From positions 1,674,001 through 1,738,000 of the forward strand of contig BQMF02000017.1 in assembly GCA_027922465.2 (NCBI GenBank): a stretch of DNA of 64,000 nt. Direction: 5' to 3'. The notes below the pieces were generated by a model. That model worked only from the letters and a program-made list of their open reading frames with translations. It made no database searches and was not told the origin of the DNA. Each line of letters begins with the position of its first letter. The stretch's first letter is position 1. Positions 10,123 through 20,203 of this stretch are shown piece by piece. The position numbers were made by a program, and so were the translations under genes. This stretch comes from Turritopsis dohrnii. Its lineage: Eukaryota > Cnidaria > Hydrozoa > Anthoathecata > Oceaniidae.

Positions 10123-13100
10123 GCCATGGTTAAACAGCTGGGATTACCAACTTATTTCATGACCCTTTCTTGTGCGGATCTTAGATGGAATGAGTTAGTT
10201 GAAATTATAGGGAAATTAAAAGGTATGAATTTAACGGCAGAAGAAATTGAAAATTTGAACTATTTTAAAAGAACGAACATTCTTAATAGCAACCCGGTAC
10301 TCTTAGCACGACATTTTCAATTTCGAGTGGAAAATTTTTTTAAACATATAGTTCTGAATGGCCCTTTTGGAAAAGTTATTCATTATGCTATTCGGGTTGA
10401 ATTCCAAGTGCGAGGTAGTTCCCATGTTCATTGTTTATTATGGGTCGAAAATGCACCTATATTGAGTGAACAAAATAAAGACGAATATGTTGAGTTTGTA
10501 GATAATGTTATTAAATGTGAACTACCTGAACAAAAAGGAAATGATGAGTTGTTTCGCTTGGTAAAAACATACCAAACACATAGTCACTCCAGATCTTGTC
10601 GGAAGTATAAAAATATTGAATGTAGATATTCGTTTGGTAAATTTTTCACCAATAGAACCCGTTTAGCTAAACCAATCTCTGATGAAACCCCTGTGGAAGA
10701 GAAAATTAGTATGCTCCAAACACGAAAAGAACTATTAAATAAAGTTCAAAAATATATTGATGAAAAATTAAATCCGAAATATCGTAACATGTATGCCTCT
10801 ACAAAAGAAAGCTATAGACCACCTGAATCTATTGAAAAAATATTACAGGAGTTAGATATTGAAGAAGCAAGTTATTATCGTTCACTGGAAATGTCACCTG
10901 ACAGCAGTTATCAGATCCATTTTAAACGATCTCCTGATTCCTGTTTCATAAATAATTATTTCGAAGATGGTTTACTTGCATGGGAAGCAAACATTGACAT
11001 ACAACCTGTTTTAGATTATTACAAAGCTGTAGCGTACATGTGCGCATATCTGTCCAAATCAGAGGATGAATCTACAGAAGCAATGAAACAAGCAGCTAAA
11101 GAAGCACATGAAACAGGACAAACTGCTTATGAGAAAATGAAATCAGTATCCAAGGCTTATAGAACTCACAGAGAAATGTCAATCCAAGAAGCAGTTTCAA
11201 TTGTTTTGCCAGAAATTTGGTTACGTAAAACATGTCCAGCAGTAACCTTTGCAAATAGTAATCTTCCTGAAAACCGTTATCGAGTTTGTCGGAGCGAAGA
11301 AGAAATAGCAAATATGCCTGATAACGAGACTAATATTTTCAAAAGAAATATGTTAGACCGTTACATTGACAGACCAAACTTGTCTTTTAAAAAAGGAAAA
11401 TACGCCATGATGGATAATTTATGTTTTGCCAAATTTCTGTCCAGTTATGTATTGGATGTAAGAGTTACTGATGAAGACGAAAATGACTGCCAACCAGAAG
11501 TTCTTGAAGATCTGTTGCTCGATGAAAAAGACGCCCGCCTCCCGACTACTGTCCCACTTATGTCATCAAAAGAACGCGTTAAATTGAGGAGAACCAAATG
11601 TGTATTAAGATACCATGTACCTAACAAAATAACGAAGCCAGAGGCCTATGCTCATCATATGTTGTTCATGTTTTACCCTTTCCGAAATGAAACTGAATTA
11701 AAGGCTACTGCATCCGGAACATATACAGAAAAAATATTAGATCTAGAGGTTTTAGACGTCATCAACACTAACAAACAGATTTGTGAACCTTACGGTGAAA
11801 TAGTTGACAATGCATTTGTTCATAACGGTTTAGATGCAGCTGGAGAGCAAGAAAATGATTATGTAAGAGATGAATTAGAACAAAATGAAAACGAAGATGA
11901 GGAAAGTGAAGATTTTACTGAAGAAAATATTTGTGGAGCGCCAGCTCGTACACCAATTACAATTTCTGATGATGAAATGAATGAAAAAATCCGTTCGTTA
12001 AACAAAAAGCAGAGAGAGATTTTTAACTTTGTTAATAAATGGGTGAGAACTTCAATGAAATCTTTGCAAAGCAAGGAGACAACAAAACAAGAACCGTTTC
12101 AAATCTTCATTACTGGGAGTGCTGGATGCGGAAAATCACATCTACTAACAACTATCAAAATGTACTTGCATAAAGCTTTGTCTTATGGTTCAGGTGAACA
12201 CAACAAAGAAAAAATGTTAATGTTAGCACCAACTGGAGTTGCAGCTGTGAATATTGATGGTTCAACTATCCATTCAGCGTTAGGAATATTACCAGATCGG
12301 ACGAGTGGTAAATGTGTTTCAAAATTAAGCGACAAAAAAAGAAGTTCCCTTAGACAAAAGTATAGTGAACTTAAAGTGATAATTATCGATGAAATATCAA
12401 TGGTGTCAAACAAGCTACTTCTGTATATTCATCAAAGATTATGTGAAATATTCGGTTGCACCGAAGATCTTCCATTTGCAGGAATATCAATAATTGCTTG
12501 TGGTGACTTTTATCAATTACCACCAATTCAACAAAAACCTGTTTTTGCAGAATTTAATGATCATATGTTGAATATCTTTCACTGTTGGCGATACTTTAAA
12601 ATTGCTGAACTTACTGAGGTCATGAGACAACGAGGTGATCAAACATTCATCGGTCTTTTAAACAATATCAGATTAGGATTACTGACAGACAGAGATAGAG
12701 AAATACTACAATCAAGAAGAATTGAAATAGACGACCCAAACTATCCAAATGATGCTATTCATATTTGGGCTGAGAATGCTTTAGTTAATGAACATAACCA
12801 GAGAAAATTACGAGAATTACCAGGTTTCGAGTACGAAATTGAAGCCATCGATGAGTTGCCTGAGAATATTGCAGCAAGTGTTCTTGAAAAGGTGTATCAG
12901 CGAAGTCAAATGGATACTGGTGGATTGGCTCAAAAAGTTTCATTAAAGATAAAAGCGAAAGTGATGCTAACATCAAATCTTGACGTCGAAGATAAACTGT
13001 GTAATGGTCAAATAGGAACAGTTGAATATTTGAGGTTTGATCAAAGAGGTAACATAGTTACAATATATCTGAAAATGGATGATGAAGATATAGGGGTAAA

Positions 13101-14133
13101 AGCGACTAATGGGGATCCTTTTGGAAGAGCTCACAAGTTAGTCCCAATCAGCAGAGTTGAAAAAGAGATAAAAATACGGAAGAATAGTTTATCATCACCA
13201 GTAATTAAAAGGCTTCAATTTCCATTAGTTCTTTCATGGGCTTGTACCGTTCATAAAGTTCAAGGTAAAACATTCCCCAAAATAGTATTCAGTCTTGATA
13301 TGCTCCGACAAAAACGATTTAATGCTGGTCAAGTTTATGTTGCTTTAAGTCGTGTAACATCTTTAGCTGGATTGTATATCTTAGGAGACATTGATAAGAA
13401 ACATGTTACCACCGATTCAAGAGCATCTGTTGAGTATGAATTTATGAGAGAAAATCTATCTCTAGATTATAGAAATTCACCATGTACGGAAGAAGTCCTT
13501 TCAATTTCATTACTTAATGTTCGCTCCCTTTCAAAACATGCAATTGATATTAAGCATGATAACGTGCTTATGAAAAGTGATGTACTTTGTTTTACTGAAA
13601 CTCAATTGACATCCAATATTGACACGAGACATATATCAAGAACTTTGACTCCATTTTCATTGGAATTCAACAATACTAGTAATGACAAATTTTCAAACAT
13701 TGCATTGGCATATAATGGTAGTGTTACATTGGTCAATAACATTTCAATTCCCGGAGCTTCTCTTTATACATTGTGCAAATCTGATACTTGCTCTGACCAT
13801 CTGAATATCATCCTTATATATCGAAAAAACAACCTAAGTCTCTCAAATTTTTTATATCATATCCAACATTTGAGTAGCCAAGTTGACTTGGTTCATATAA
13901 TTCTAGGAGATTCCAATATTAATACCCTGCAATCAAATAACACCATGTTGCATAATTATCTAAATGAGAATTATGTATTAACAAATGAAACTGCCACTCA
14001 TATTTCTGGGTCATTGATTGATCATGTGTACATCCACAGAGATCTTGCTCAACATACTGACACTAACATTTCTATGCATTTTGTTTACTATTCAGATCAT
14101 GACGCAATTAAGTTGCAGATAAAAGAAAAATAG
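10123..14133 (+). CDS. Helentron replicase-helicase-endonuclease, C-terminal part
   Basis: Continues the protein cut at 3408; the Met at 10126 is internal, not a true start. Residues (from that Met): 8-30 Helitron Rep motif LPTYFMTLSCADLRW; HUH motif H100-V-H102; the two-tyrosine YMCAYLSK motif near 300, giving a Y2-type rolling-circle nickase that would cut and rejoin transposon DNA. The Pif1/RecD-like helicase follows: Walker A GSAGCGKS at 664-671, Walker B IIIDEISMV, the GDFYQLPPI motif and the late CTVHKVQGKTF and VYVALSRV motifs. Residues about 1120-1335 form an EEP (APE-like) endonuclease: LNVRSLSKH, CFTETQL, LGDSNIN, SGSLIDHVYI and a final YSDHDAI. No stop or frameshift is seen, so this half looks young. 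Confidence 0.9.
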   Translation, partial: AMVKQLGLPTYFMTLSCADLRWNELVEIIGKLKGMNLTAEEIENLNYFKRTNILNSNPVLLARHFQFRVENFFKHIVLNGPFGKVIHYAIRVEFQVRGSSHVHCLLWVENAPILSEQNKDEYVEFVDNVIKCELPEQKGNDELFRLVKTYQTHSHSRSCRKYKNIECRYSFGKFFTNRTRLAKPISDETPVEEKISMLQTRKELLNKVQKYIDEKLNPKYRNMYASTKESYRPPESIEKILQELDIEEASYYRSLEMSPDSSYQIHFKRSPDSCFINNYFEDGLLAWEANIDIQPVLDYYKAVAYMCAYLSKSEDESTEAMKQAAKEAHETGQTAYEKMKSVSKAYRTHREMSIQEAVSIVLPEIWLRKTCPAVTFANSNLPENRYRVCRSEEEIANMPDNETNIFKRNMLDRYIDRPNLSFKKGKYAMMDNLCFAKFLSSYVLDVRVTDEDENDCQPEVLEDLLLDEKDARLPTTVPLMSSKERVKLRRTKCVLRYHVPNKITKPEAYAHHMLFMFYPFRNETELKATASGTYTEKILDLEVLDVINTNKQICEPYGEIVDNAFVHNGLDAAGEQENDYVRDELEQNENEDEESEDFTEENICGAPARTPITISDDEMNEKIRSLNKKQREIFNFVNKWVRTSMKSLQSKETTKQEPFQIFITGSAGCGKSHLLTTIKMYLHKALSYGSGEHNKEKMLMLAPTGVAAVNIDGSTIHSALGILPDRTSGKCVSKLSDKKRSSLRQKYSELKVIIIDEISMVSNKLLLYIHQRLCEIFGCTEDLPFAGISIIACGDFYQLPPIQQKPVFAEFNDHMLNIFHCWRYFKIAELTEVMRQRGDQTFIGLLNNIRLGLLTDRDREILQSRRIEIDDPNYPNDAIHIWAENALVNEHNQRKLRELPGFEYEIEAIDELPENIAASVLEKVYQRSQMDTGGLAQKVSLKIKAKVMLTSNLDVEDKLCNGQIGTVEYLRFDQRGNIVTIYLKMDDEDIGVKATNGDPFGRAHKLVPISRVEKEIKIRKNSLSSPVIKRLQFPLVLSWACTVHKVQGKTFPKIVFSLDMLRQKRFNAGQVYVALSRVTSLAGLYILGDIDKKHVTTDSRASVEYEFMRENLSLDYRNSPCTEEVLSISLLNVRSLSKHAIDIKHDNVLMKSDVLCFTETQLTSNIDTRHISRTLTPFSLEFNNTSNDKFSNIALAYNGSVTLVNNISIPGASLYTLCKSDTCSDHLNIILIYRKNNLSLSNFLYHIQHLSSQVDLVHIILGDSNINTLQSNNTMLHNYLNENYVLTNETATHISGSLIDHVYIHRDLAQHTDTNISMHFVYYSDHDAIKLQIKEK

Positions 14134-14975
14134 ATACAACCTTGCCTTGTGTCAAAATGAGGTTATTAACTAAAACAGATAATTATTTAGTGAAAAGGTT
14201 TACTTTTCAATAAATGCTTTGACAAATTGATAATTTGAATTGTAGAAGAATGATCAAATCAAAAAGATGGAAAGTGAAGTTGTTTCATTGACACTGATCG
14301 GCCAACCTTTACTGTGAAAATTACTATGTTTAATTTACAGCAGTACATCGCATTTGGAATATCAATTACCACTTTTACAATGCTATCTGCGCGGGTCAGG
14401 ATCTATTTCTACTATTGTGTGAATAAGAAATATTATAGAAAAATGTGTAAGTAAGATGTCGACAAAATTGATACCAACAAGTTAACTGGAATTCTAGCCC
14501 CGATAATTCCTAATAATTCATCAATGCAGTCCTTTTTATTCACATTTATCTCCGTAGTGTTTTAAACTGTCTACTTCATGAAGCGGGGTTAATGATAGTA
14601 TAGCTATACTGTGCACCCTTTTATGTGGTGTGAACGGCCTGAAAATCCATGTACTACAGTTAAGACTTTTGGGAACTAGATGGATTAACTCGATTTGTTG
14701 GTCACCTGTCGCCGAACGATTTCCTCACTCAAAAATGTGTTACAAAAAAAAAGATATGAAAATGTAAACAAATATATTGAAGGACGAGGAACTTTCATTT
14801 TTTGTCAATTTTGTTTCAGTGCAGATTGCAGCAAAATGTATAGAGAATAGTCAAAAGTGATGCAAAATTAAGTCAATTCTCAGTGAATAGGTTTCTCTTC
14901 TGTAAATTAATTATATTCTTGTGATTTCTGAGCATCAAATTTGCGCTGACCTTAAGGCCTATGGGCCTCTTGTTT
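14134..14975 (+). other. Helentron 3' non-coding region and putative terminus
   Basis: No ORF. The proposed end holds GGCCTATGGGCC, a short GC-rich stem-loop, followed by TCTTG and Ts. The motif GACCTT..GGGCCTCTTGTTT recurs near 19786-19814, which supports a family-specific terminus. The exact boundary is inferred. Confidence 0.5.
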
Positions 14976-15772
14976 TAATCTTCATTTCTATTTGAGAGAC
15001 ATTTTATGACTATTTGTTCTGCTTTAGAGGAGCATTTAGAATTATTTACCCCCTAAAAAGATGGAGCAAACATTACATCATGTTTTGCTTTGGCTTCTGA
15101 ACAGACAAAATGATGGCTGTCAAGTTACAAATTTTTCAAACGTTTTAGTCGGTCACTTAACTCTTAATAACTTGATCCACAAGAAAAATTAGAGTTCCCA
15201 GCAAAAATAATTTGTTTCCTACTACTTCAAAGGTACTTTCTGTGTAGTTTTTATTTTGTCCCAAAAAAATGCCACTTTTGACTTTTCATTTGGCTCTCAG
15301 CTTCCTGACTACAGTAAAAAAATTAAAGTCAGCTAATAATTCTATACCACCGTGTAACGTCAACACGAAAGTTGGAGGATGATGATGATGATGAAGAACA
15401 AAATCGGAAACTGAGATTCGCCTATCTCGTGAAACTACTATGCCTCCTCGCTCGGTTACGCTCGCTGCGGGGGTAAAAATGTCTATTCCTTCCCGATTTT
15501 TACCAAAGCATTTGCACAGATTTCTGGGTAACATCAAAGCCCTCAGTGTATAGATGTTGACATAAGGAACATTCCGCAGCATCGAACCGGAAGATCTATG
15601 CTTTCTAATAAAAATGATGTGTCCGACACGGGAACGATATACAGAATGTTTTATTTGAACTGGCAAATGAGATAATCCTAAAAATAGTATAAACTATGGT
15701 ATTGATGCTACTGAGAAAGATTTAAACATTACAAATAAACGCATTGAGTATGTATGTATAAGCGTCGTTATT
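14976..15772. other. No gene recognised
   Basis: AT-rich sequence. A minus-strand open frame of 126 codons (15286-15666) contains a His run from a GATGAT microsatellite and has no recognisable domain. I see nothing else. Confidence 0.4.
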
Positions 15773-15864
15773 CAACCTCGAACCCAGGGTCTCTTGCCTT
15801 TTCGATATACGGATAGCGGCAAAGAAGTATATCGAAAAGGCAAGAGACCCTGGGTACGAGGTTG
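15773..15864. mobile_element. 92-bp AACCTCG foldback element, 10-bp target duplication
   Basis: Inverted arms of about 38 bp start CAACCTCGAACCCAGGG and run through CTCTTGCCTTTTCG; a short GATAGCGGC-containing loop separates them. CGTCGTTATT flanks both sides (15763-15772, 15865-15874). Relative of the 48-bp palindrome at 5009. Confidence 0.85.
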
Positions 15865-15921
15865 CGTCGTTATTAAAAAATTCGAAGATAATAATATTAT
15901 TTCGCAAGATCACCTAACGTT

Positions 15922-16322
15922 AAGGCGAATTTACACACAGCGAATGTTTCGCGTGAAGCGAACTTTTAGCAGCAAAAAAATCGCCTCAACTCGATTTACA
16001 CAAACAAAACTTTGGCGCTCGAATTACTGTTTTCATGGCTGGTTGTAAACAAATAGATGAATAAATTTAAGAAAATGTTACTTATAAAATTACTGATTTG
16101 TTACTGAATTAATTATTATTGCTGAATCAGCATTTTATTTTTACTTTGATTGGTTGCCTAATCACAAGCGAATTTCCGACAAGCGAAAAAGTTGAACTCA
16201 ATCCTACTTCTACTCCTACTCGACTATAAAAATTCGATGAAGCGAAATTTTATTGCGCAATCAACATTTCCCCACAAAACAATGTTCCTCAGCGAAAAAT
16301 TCGCTATGTGTAAATCCGTCTT
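15922..16322. mobile_element. MITE with AAGGCGAATTTACACA ends
   Basis: The left end AAGGCGAATTTACACACAGC mirrors the right end, whose complement starts AAGACGGATTTACACATAGC. The words GCGAA and TTCGC repeat inside. About 400 bp, no coding capacity seen, no clear target duplication. The stretch from 16323 to 16621 is AT-rich with repeated CGTAACG words and no gene. Confidence 0.65.
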
Positions 16323-16621
16323 GGCCTGCGGGACCGTTTCTCATTATAGGAAACTTTTCAATAAGTTTTGTAAGAGATTCTTTGTGAAATTTTTATTCTT
16401 TTCTTCTTATTTTTAGCTAAGGGATTGTTCACAAATGACGTCAACCATTTTTTCAAGATTTTAGTGTTTCTTATTACTCCTACGTAACGATTTATCTACC
16501 GCGTAACGTTTTAACTAACCCACATAACGAAAATCACCCGCCACGTGACGATGTAAGTAATGCAGAAATGACTTTTAATACGCCATAATATCATGAGTTG
16601 ATTACTACGCCAGTCAATCAA

Positions 16622-16985
16622 GGAGATTACTTTTTCTTTTTTTTTTTTTTAATTTATTTTACCGAGGCTAGAATTTTGCAGTGAACACACTGATGTGGGC
16701 CTCCACCAGGAATGTATAACTCAGATTTTAAGGCAGAGAACTTGCACATACTAGACTGATGATAGGTGATTGTGGTCTTAAGTAAATTTTTGGCACTCGT
16801 TCATTACATTCACAATTTCATACAGCCTTCTGCTGCATACATTAACATTCTATAAGTGTTACATATCACATTAGCATTTTTTACAGTGCCGAGATTTGAA
16901 CCACTACCAACTAACACTATCACCCTTGTATTACAAGCACACCGTCTCTTACCAAGTAAGCTATACACCCTAAACTTTTAAATAT
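16622..16985 (-). mobile_element. tRNA-derived SINE
   Basis: On the minus strand, a Pol III A-box-like TAGCTTACTTGGTAAGAG (16963-16946) is followed about 45 bp later by a B-box GGTTCAAATC (16902-16893), the layout of a tRNA head. The sequence between resembles an anticodon arm (CTTGTAATACAAG). A ~240-bp unrelated body follows and ends in an A-rich tail (T-rich on the plus strand, about 16628-16650). The source tRNA and SINE superfamily are not assigned. Confidence 0.6.
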
Positions 16986-18648
16986 ATCCACTTTGCAATA
17001 CCGGAAAACTAAATCGCAATACGATGTTATTTGAGCGCCAAATGATTAAACTATAGGGCAAAAGGAATTTCTACCCTGCAAAACACCATTTTTGGTTTCC
17101 TAATTGAAAAAAGAAATAATAATATACAGAACTAAAACTTCGAAAAGTTAAATCGGAAAAGTCAATGATAAGGATGAGGAGGGCTTATTGGTGGCGTATT
17201 AGTGGCGTGGAAGGGCGTAAAAAGGAAGTACAGGATTTTATCGTGTTATCTTACATTGCGTCTCCGCTTGCATTAATAAACAAAGTGCACATCTGCTGCA
17301 GAAAGTTTGTAATAATTTTTTTTACTACAATAAATCTTCTAATTTCAAAACAGAAAAATCTTGCGTAGGTAAGACAGTAGGTACCTTATGCCTTGTATAA
17401 TTTTTATGTTTGGGTCAGTTGGTTTACAATCAGTGATAGAAGGTAGTGAGAAGAATATAAACGTATTCTCTTCACTTACAACCTTATACTACTGCACTGG
17501 CACACTGATTGTGTCTTTTAACATGACCTTTTGCAAGTAACGTAACGTGTTCTGATTCGTTGTTAAAAGAAATTTAATATCTTTCCAGGAAGCTGTGTGC
17601 ACATCAATTTATTAAAGTGAGATTTTTTTTATATGCAACTAACTACACACACCACAAAAAGAATTTTCATGGTTTCCTGTGGTCCATTACAGCTTTATGG
17701 CGATCATAAATCACGTTGATTTGAAAAACGAACCAAAACAGTCACCCCCTTAAGTATTTTGGGAACAGTTATTTTCCTGTATCAGTTATAAGAGGAAAAG
17801 TATGTGATGAATAAATCAATCATTCTACCCATTGCCTACTCAGATTCTTCACAAAGTAAAATTGTGTAAATAGTTAACTAAAAAGGTATAATCCTAGAGA
17901 AATATGTTAAAGCCATTTCATTTGCCAATAAGGAAATCAAAATGATGGAAAGCAATGATTCAAATTTACTTTACAGTACTTACTACATATGCACCTTCAG
18001 AAACTGAAGAAGAAGACCAAGTCAATATAGAATGATTTTGGACATAATTTTGTTTCAAATTTCGGCACAATTTATCATAATAGTGAAAACACATTATATA
18101 AATAATATCTGTTCACAAGCTTTCCAAAATACTTTTATTGTTTCTCCTTCCATGTGGATCAGCTTAGGAAAAATCAAGAGTTCATAATGAGAACAAACCC
18201 TAATTATCACTTGAAATCTGGAATGTCTATTTATTCAGTATTTTAATCTAATGAACAATTTCCCTATGATGAAATCATTATAAGTCTATTTTTTATTTCT
18301 TTAATTAGTCTTTTTGTCACTCATGTTTCGTATAATCTTTTATGTTTTCATGTATATATATAAAAAATTATAATTCACCATAGATAAATTTCATTTTTTC
18401 ATTTTTACATCAGCACTGTCACTGACTGATTTTTAAATCGAAAAGCTTTTGCGAATGTGTTGTAGTTTTTTATGTTTTATTCTGTGTCTCTGCTTGGCCA
18501 GCAATCTCTTATTTTCTAATCTCAAAAAATAATCAGTTGTTTTGCTTACTTTTTTATTTTCAATGAAGTACAACAAAAATGTGTGAAAGCCACATTGTCA
18601 TGCATACGAGCACAGTATTTTTTAATATTGTCATAAATTTTTAATGAT
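16986..18648. other. No gene recognised
   Basis: AT-rich sequence. I saw no exon with splice signals and conserved motif, and no clear terminal inverted repeat. Confidence 0.4.
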
Positions 18649-18930
18649 CAGTCTTCTCCTTTTGAAAATACTATGTGTGAGGTAAAATGCACTCGTAAAA
18701 TTTCCTACGCGTGCGATTCGTACCAGTGCGATCTGATATTTTATCTGATTATCTGATTGGAAAATATACCTCCTTTTAATAACTTTTAATAACTTTTAAT
18801 AACTTTGAAAACGAACAAAGGATTTTTTCACACGGTGATGACAAATCGGCACGTGCAATCAAATGTACGCCTAGGACTTTTTACGCGTGTGATAGCGCGT
18901 GCGATCGCACTCGTCAAAAGGAGAAGACTG
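18649..18930. mobile_element. 282-bp MITE, CAGTCTTCTCCTTTTGA ends
   Basis: CAGTCTTCTCCTTTTGA and its complement bound the element; AATGAT occurs on both sides (18643-18648, 18931-18936). The GC content is higher than its surroundings, with repeated GCGTGCGAT and GTGCGATC words internally. Non-coding. Confidence 0.85.
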
Positions 18931-20203
18931 AATGATCTGTAGTCATTCCTTTTCGGATTCAACTGAATAGGGAGAGGTTTACTTTTGAACTTTTTGTGAT
19001 CATATAACACAAGAAAAAAAATCTTTTGAAGTATATATACTCAAAAACAGCTTATTTGAAGACTTAACTTATTTTGACTTTATAAAAACTTTTTTAATCA
19101 AAATCAGATTGGTATTCACTTCAATTGATAAAAATTCAAATTTTGGAAAAGATCTCCTATTTACTTTAGAGAAAACCGCTACATGAAAGTCTTTTTTATA
19201 TAAACTTAATTTTACATACAGGTATATATATACAAATAAGACATTAATAAATATTTGAGTGAATGCTTCGTATCTTTAATTTCTTTGATACAGATTTTAT
19301 TGAATTAAATTTTGTTGTAGTATATTCAATCAATTTTGAGAGGGTACTTGTCTGCTTTTTCAACTGTTATGTTTCAAATGTGTTATTCTCTGAATCGCTG
19401 CCACTATTTTGACCTTCCTGCTGCAAAAACGTTTTTCCATTTTTTCTTGACAGTCCAACATTTTTCAACTTTGTTGAAATCACTAAACTTTCAGGTCTCC
19501 TGTTCTGCTGTTTCTATATAATTAGTTATGTGTAGACATTAATGGTGCATTCATGTATTTCAGTGAATGTGTTGTATTTAATATCTATGATTGTTTTGAA
19601 TTAAATTTTACTACAATGATATATTGCTTTATGAACTCAATATCTGTTTCAGATTTGAACTGGGGTTTCTTATTCACCCTCACAATAGTTGTATCTCAAA
19701 AATTCCTATTTCGAGCTTCCTGGTGAGCAAAAAGGTTTTCGATTTTGCTTTACAGTCCATCACTATTCAACTATCCTGTAAGCGATGACCTTCGGGCCTT
19801 AGGGCCTCTTGTTTATACTAGAAATAACGTTTTTATTATAACATTCTGTTTTTTTTTGTGAAGCCCTGTTTCATGCAGAAGACATGACTTACGTGAAAAA
19901 AAGGTTTGAAATGATAGTAATAAAGATAAGGTTTTTTTGATAAAGATAAGACAAGTCTGTTTTTATCTTGTAATTAGTTGTTTCTGTTGGAGTTCCAGCA
20001 CTTAACTTTTTTAACAGTTTCATTCTGTATGATAACTGTTGATCATTTCCTTACAGAGATGAAGAAGCTTTCCAATTGATTACATAGAAATTTTCAGCAA
20101 TGTTTCACCAATGTTGTTTCTCTTTTAGGATTTGGCACCTGATGAGAAAGGTGTTAATAAATGAATAAACTTTAGTTTCAAATATAATCAAGTAATTGTA
20201 ATT
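18931..20203. other. Non-coding; second Helentron-like 3' end
   Basis: Around 19786-19814 the sequence reads GATGACCTTCGGGCC, then TTAGGGCCTCTTGTTT, matching the proposed Helentron 3' terminus near 14960. Two related blocks (about 19258-19320 and 19560-19630; shared GAATTAAATTTT) precede it. A non-autonomous Helentron relative ending near 19814 is likely; its 5' end was not found. No gene is seen. Confidence 0.45.

Larger units (their letters stand above)
649..14975 (+). mobile_element. Helentron (Helitron with endonuclease), interrupted
   Basis: The two long plus-strand ORFs (649-3408 and 10123-14133) are halves of one Helitron-type replicase. Removing 3409-10120 and one TA copy puts both halves in a single reading frame through the Helitron N and Rep regions. 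Domain order: hydrophobic leader with a 2A-like motif, tegument-type cysteine peptidase, basic repeat region, CxxC zinc region, Helitron-like N domain, HUH Rep, Pif1-type helicase, exonuclease-endonuclease-phosphatase (EEP) domain. The EEP domain is the mark of Helentrons as opposed to canonical Helitrons. The right limit is placed after GGCCTATGGGCCTCTTG near 14960, which recurs at about 19797. The left limit is only the ORF start. Confidence 0.8.

Noticed and set aside
15286..15666. 126-codon minus-strand frame with His run
   Set aside because: The His run comes from a microsatellite, and there is no known domain or splice context.
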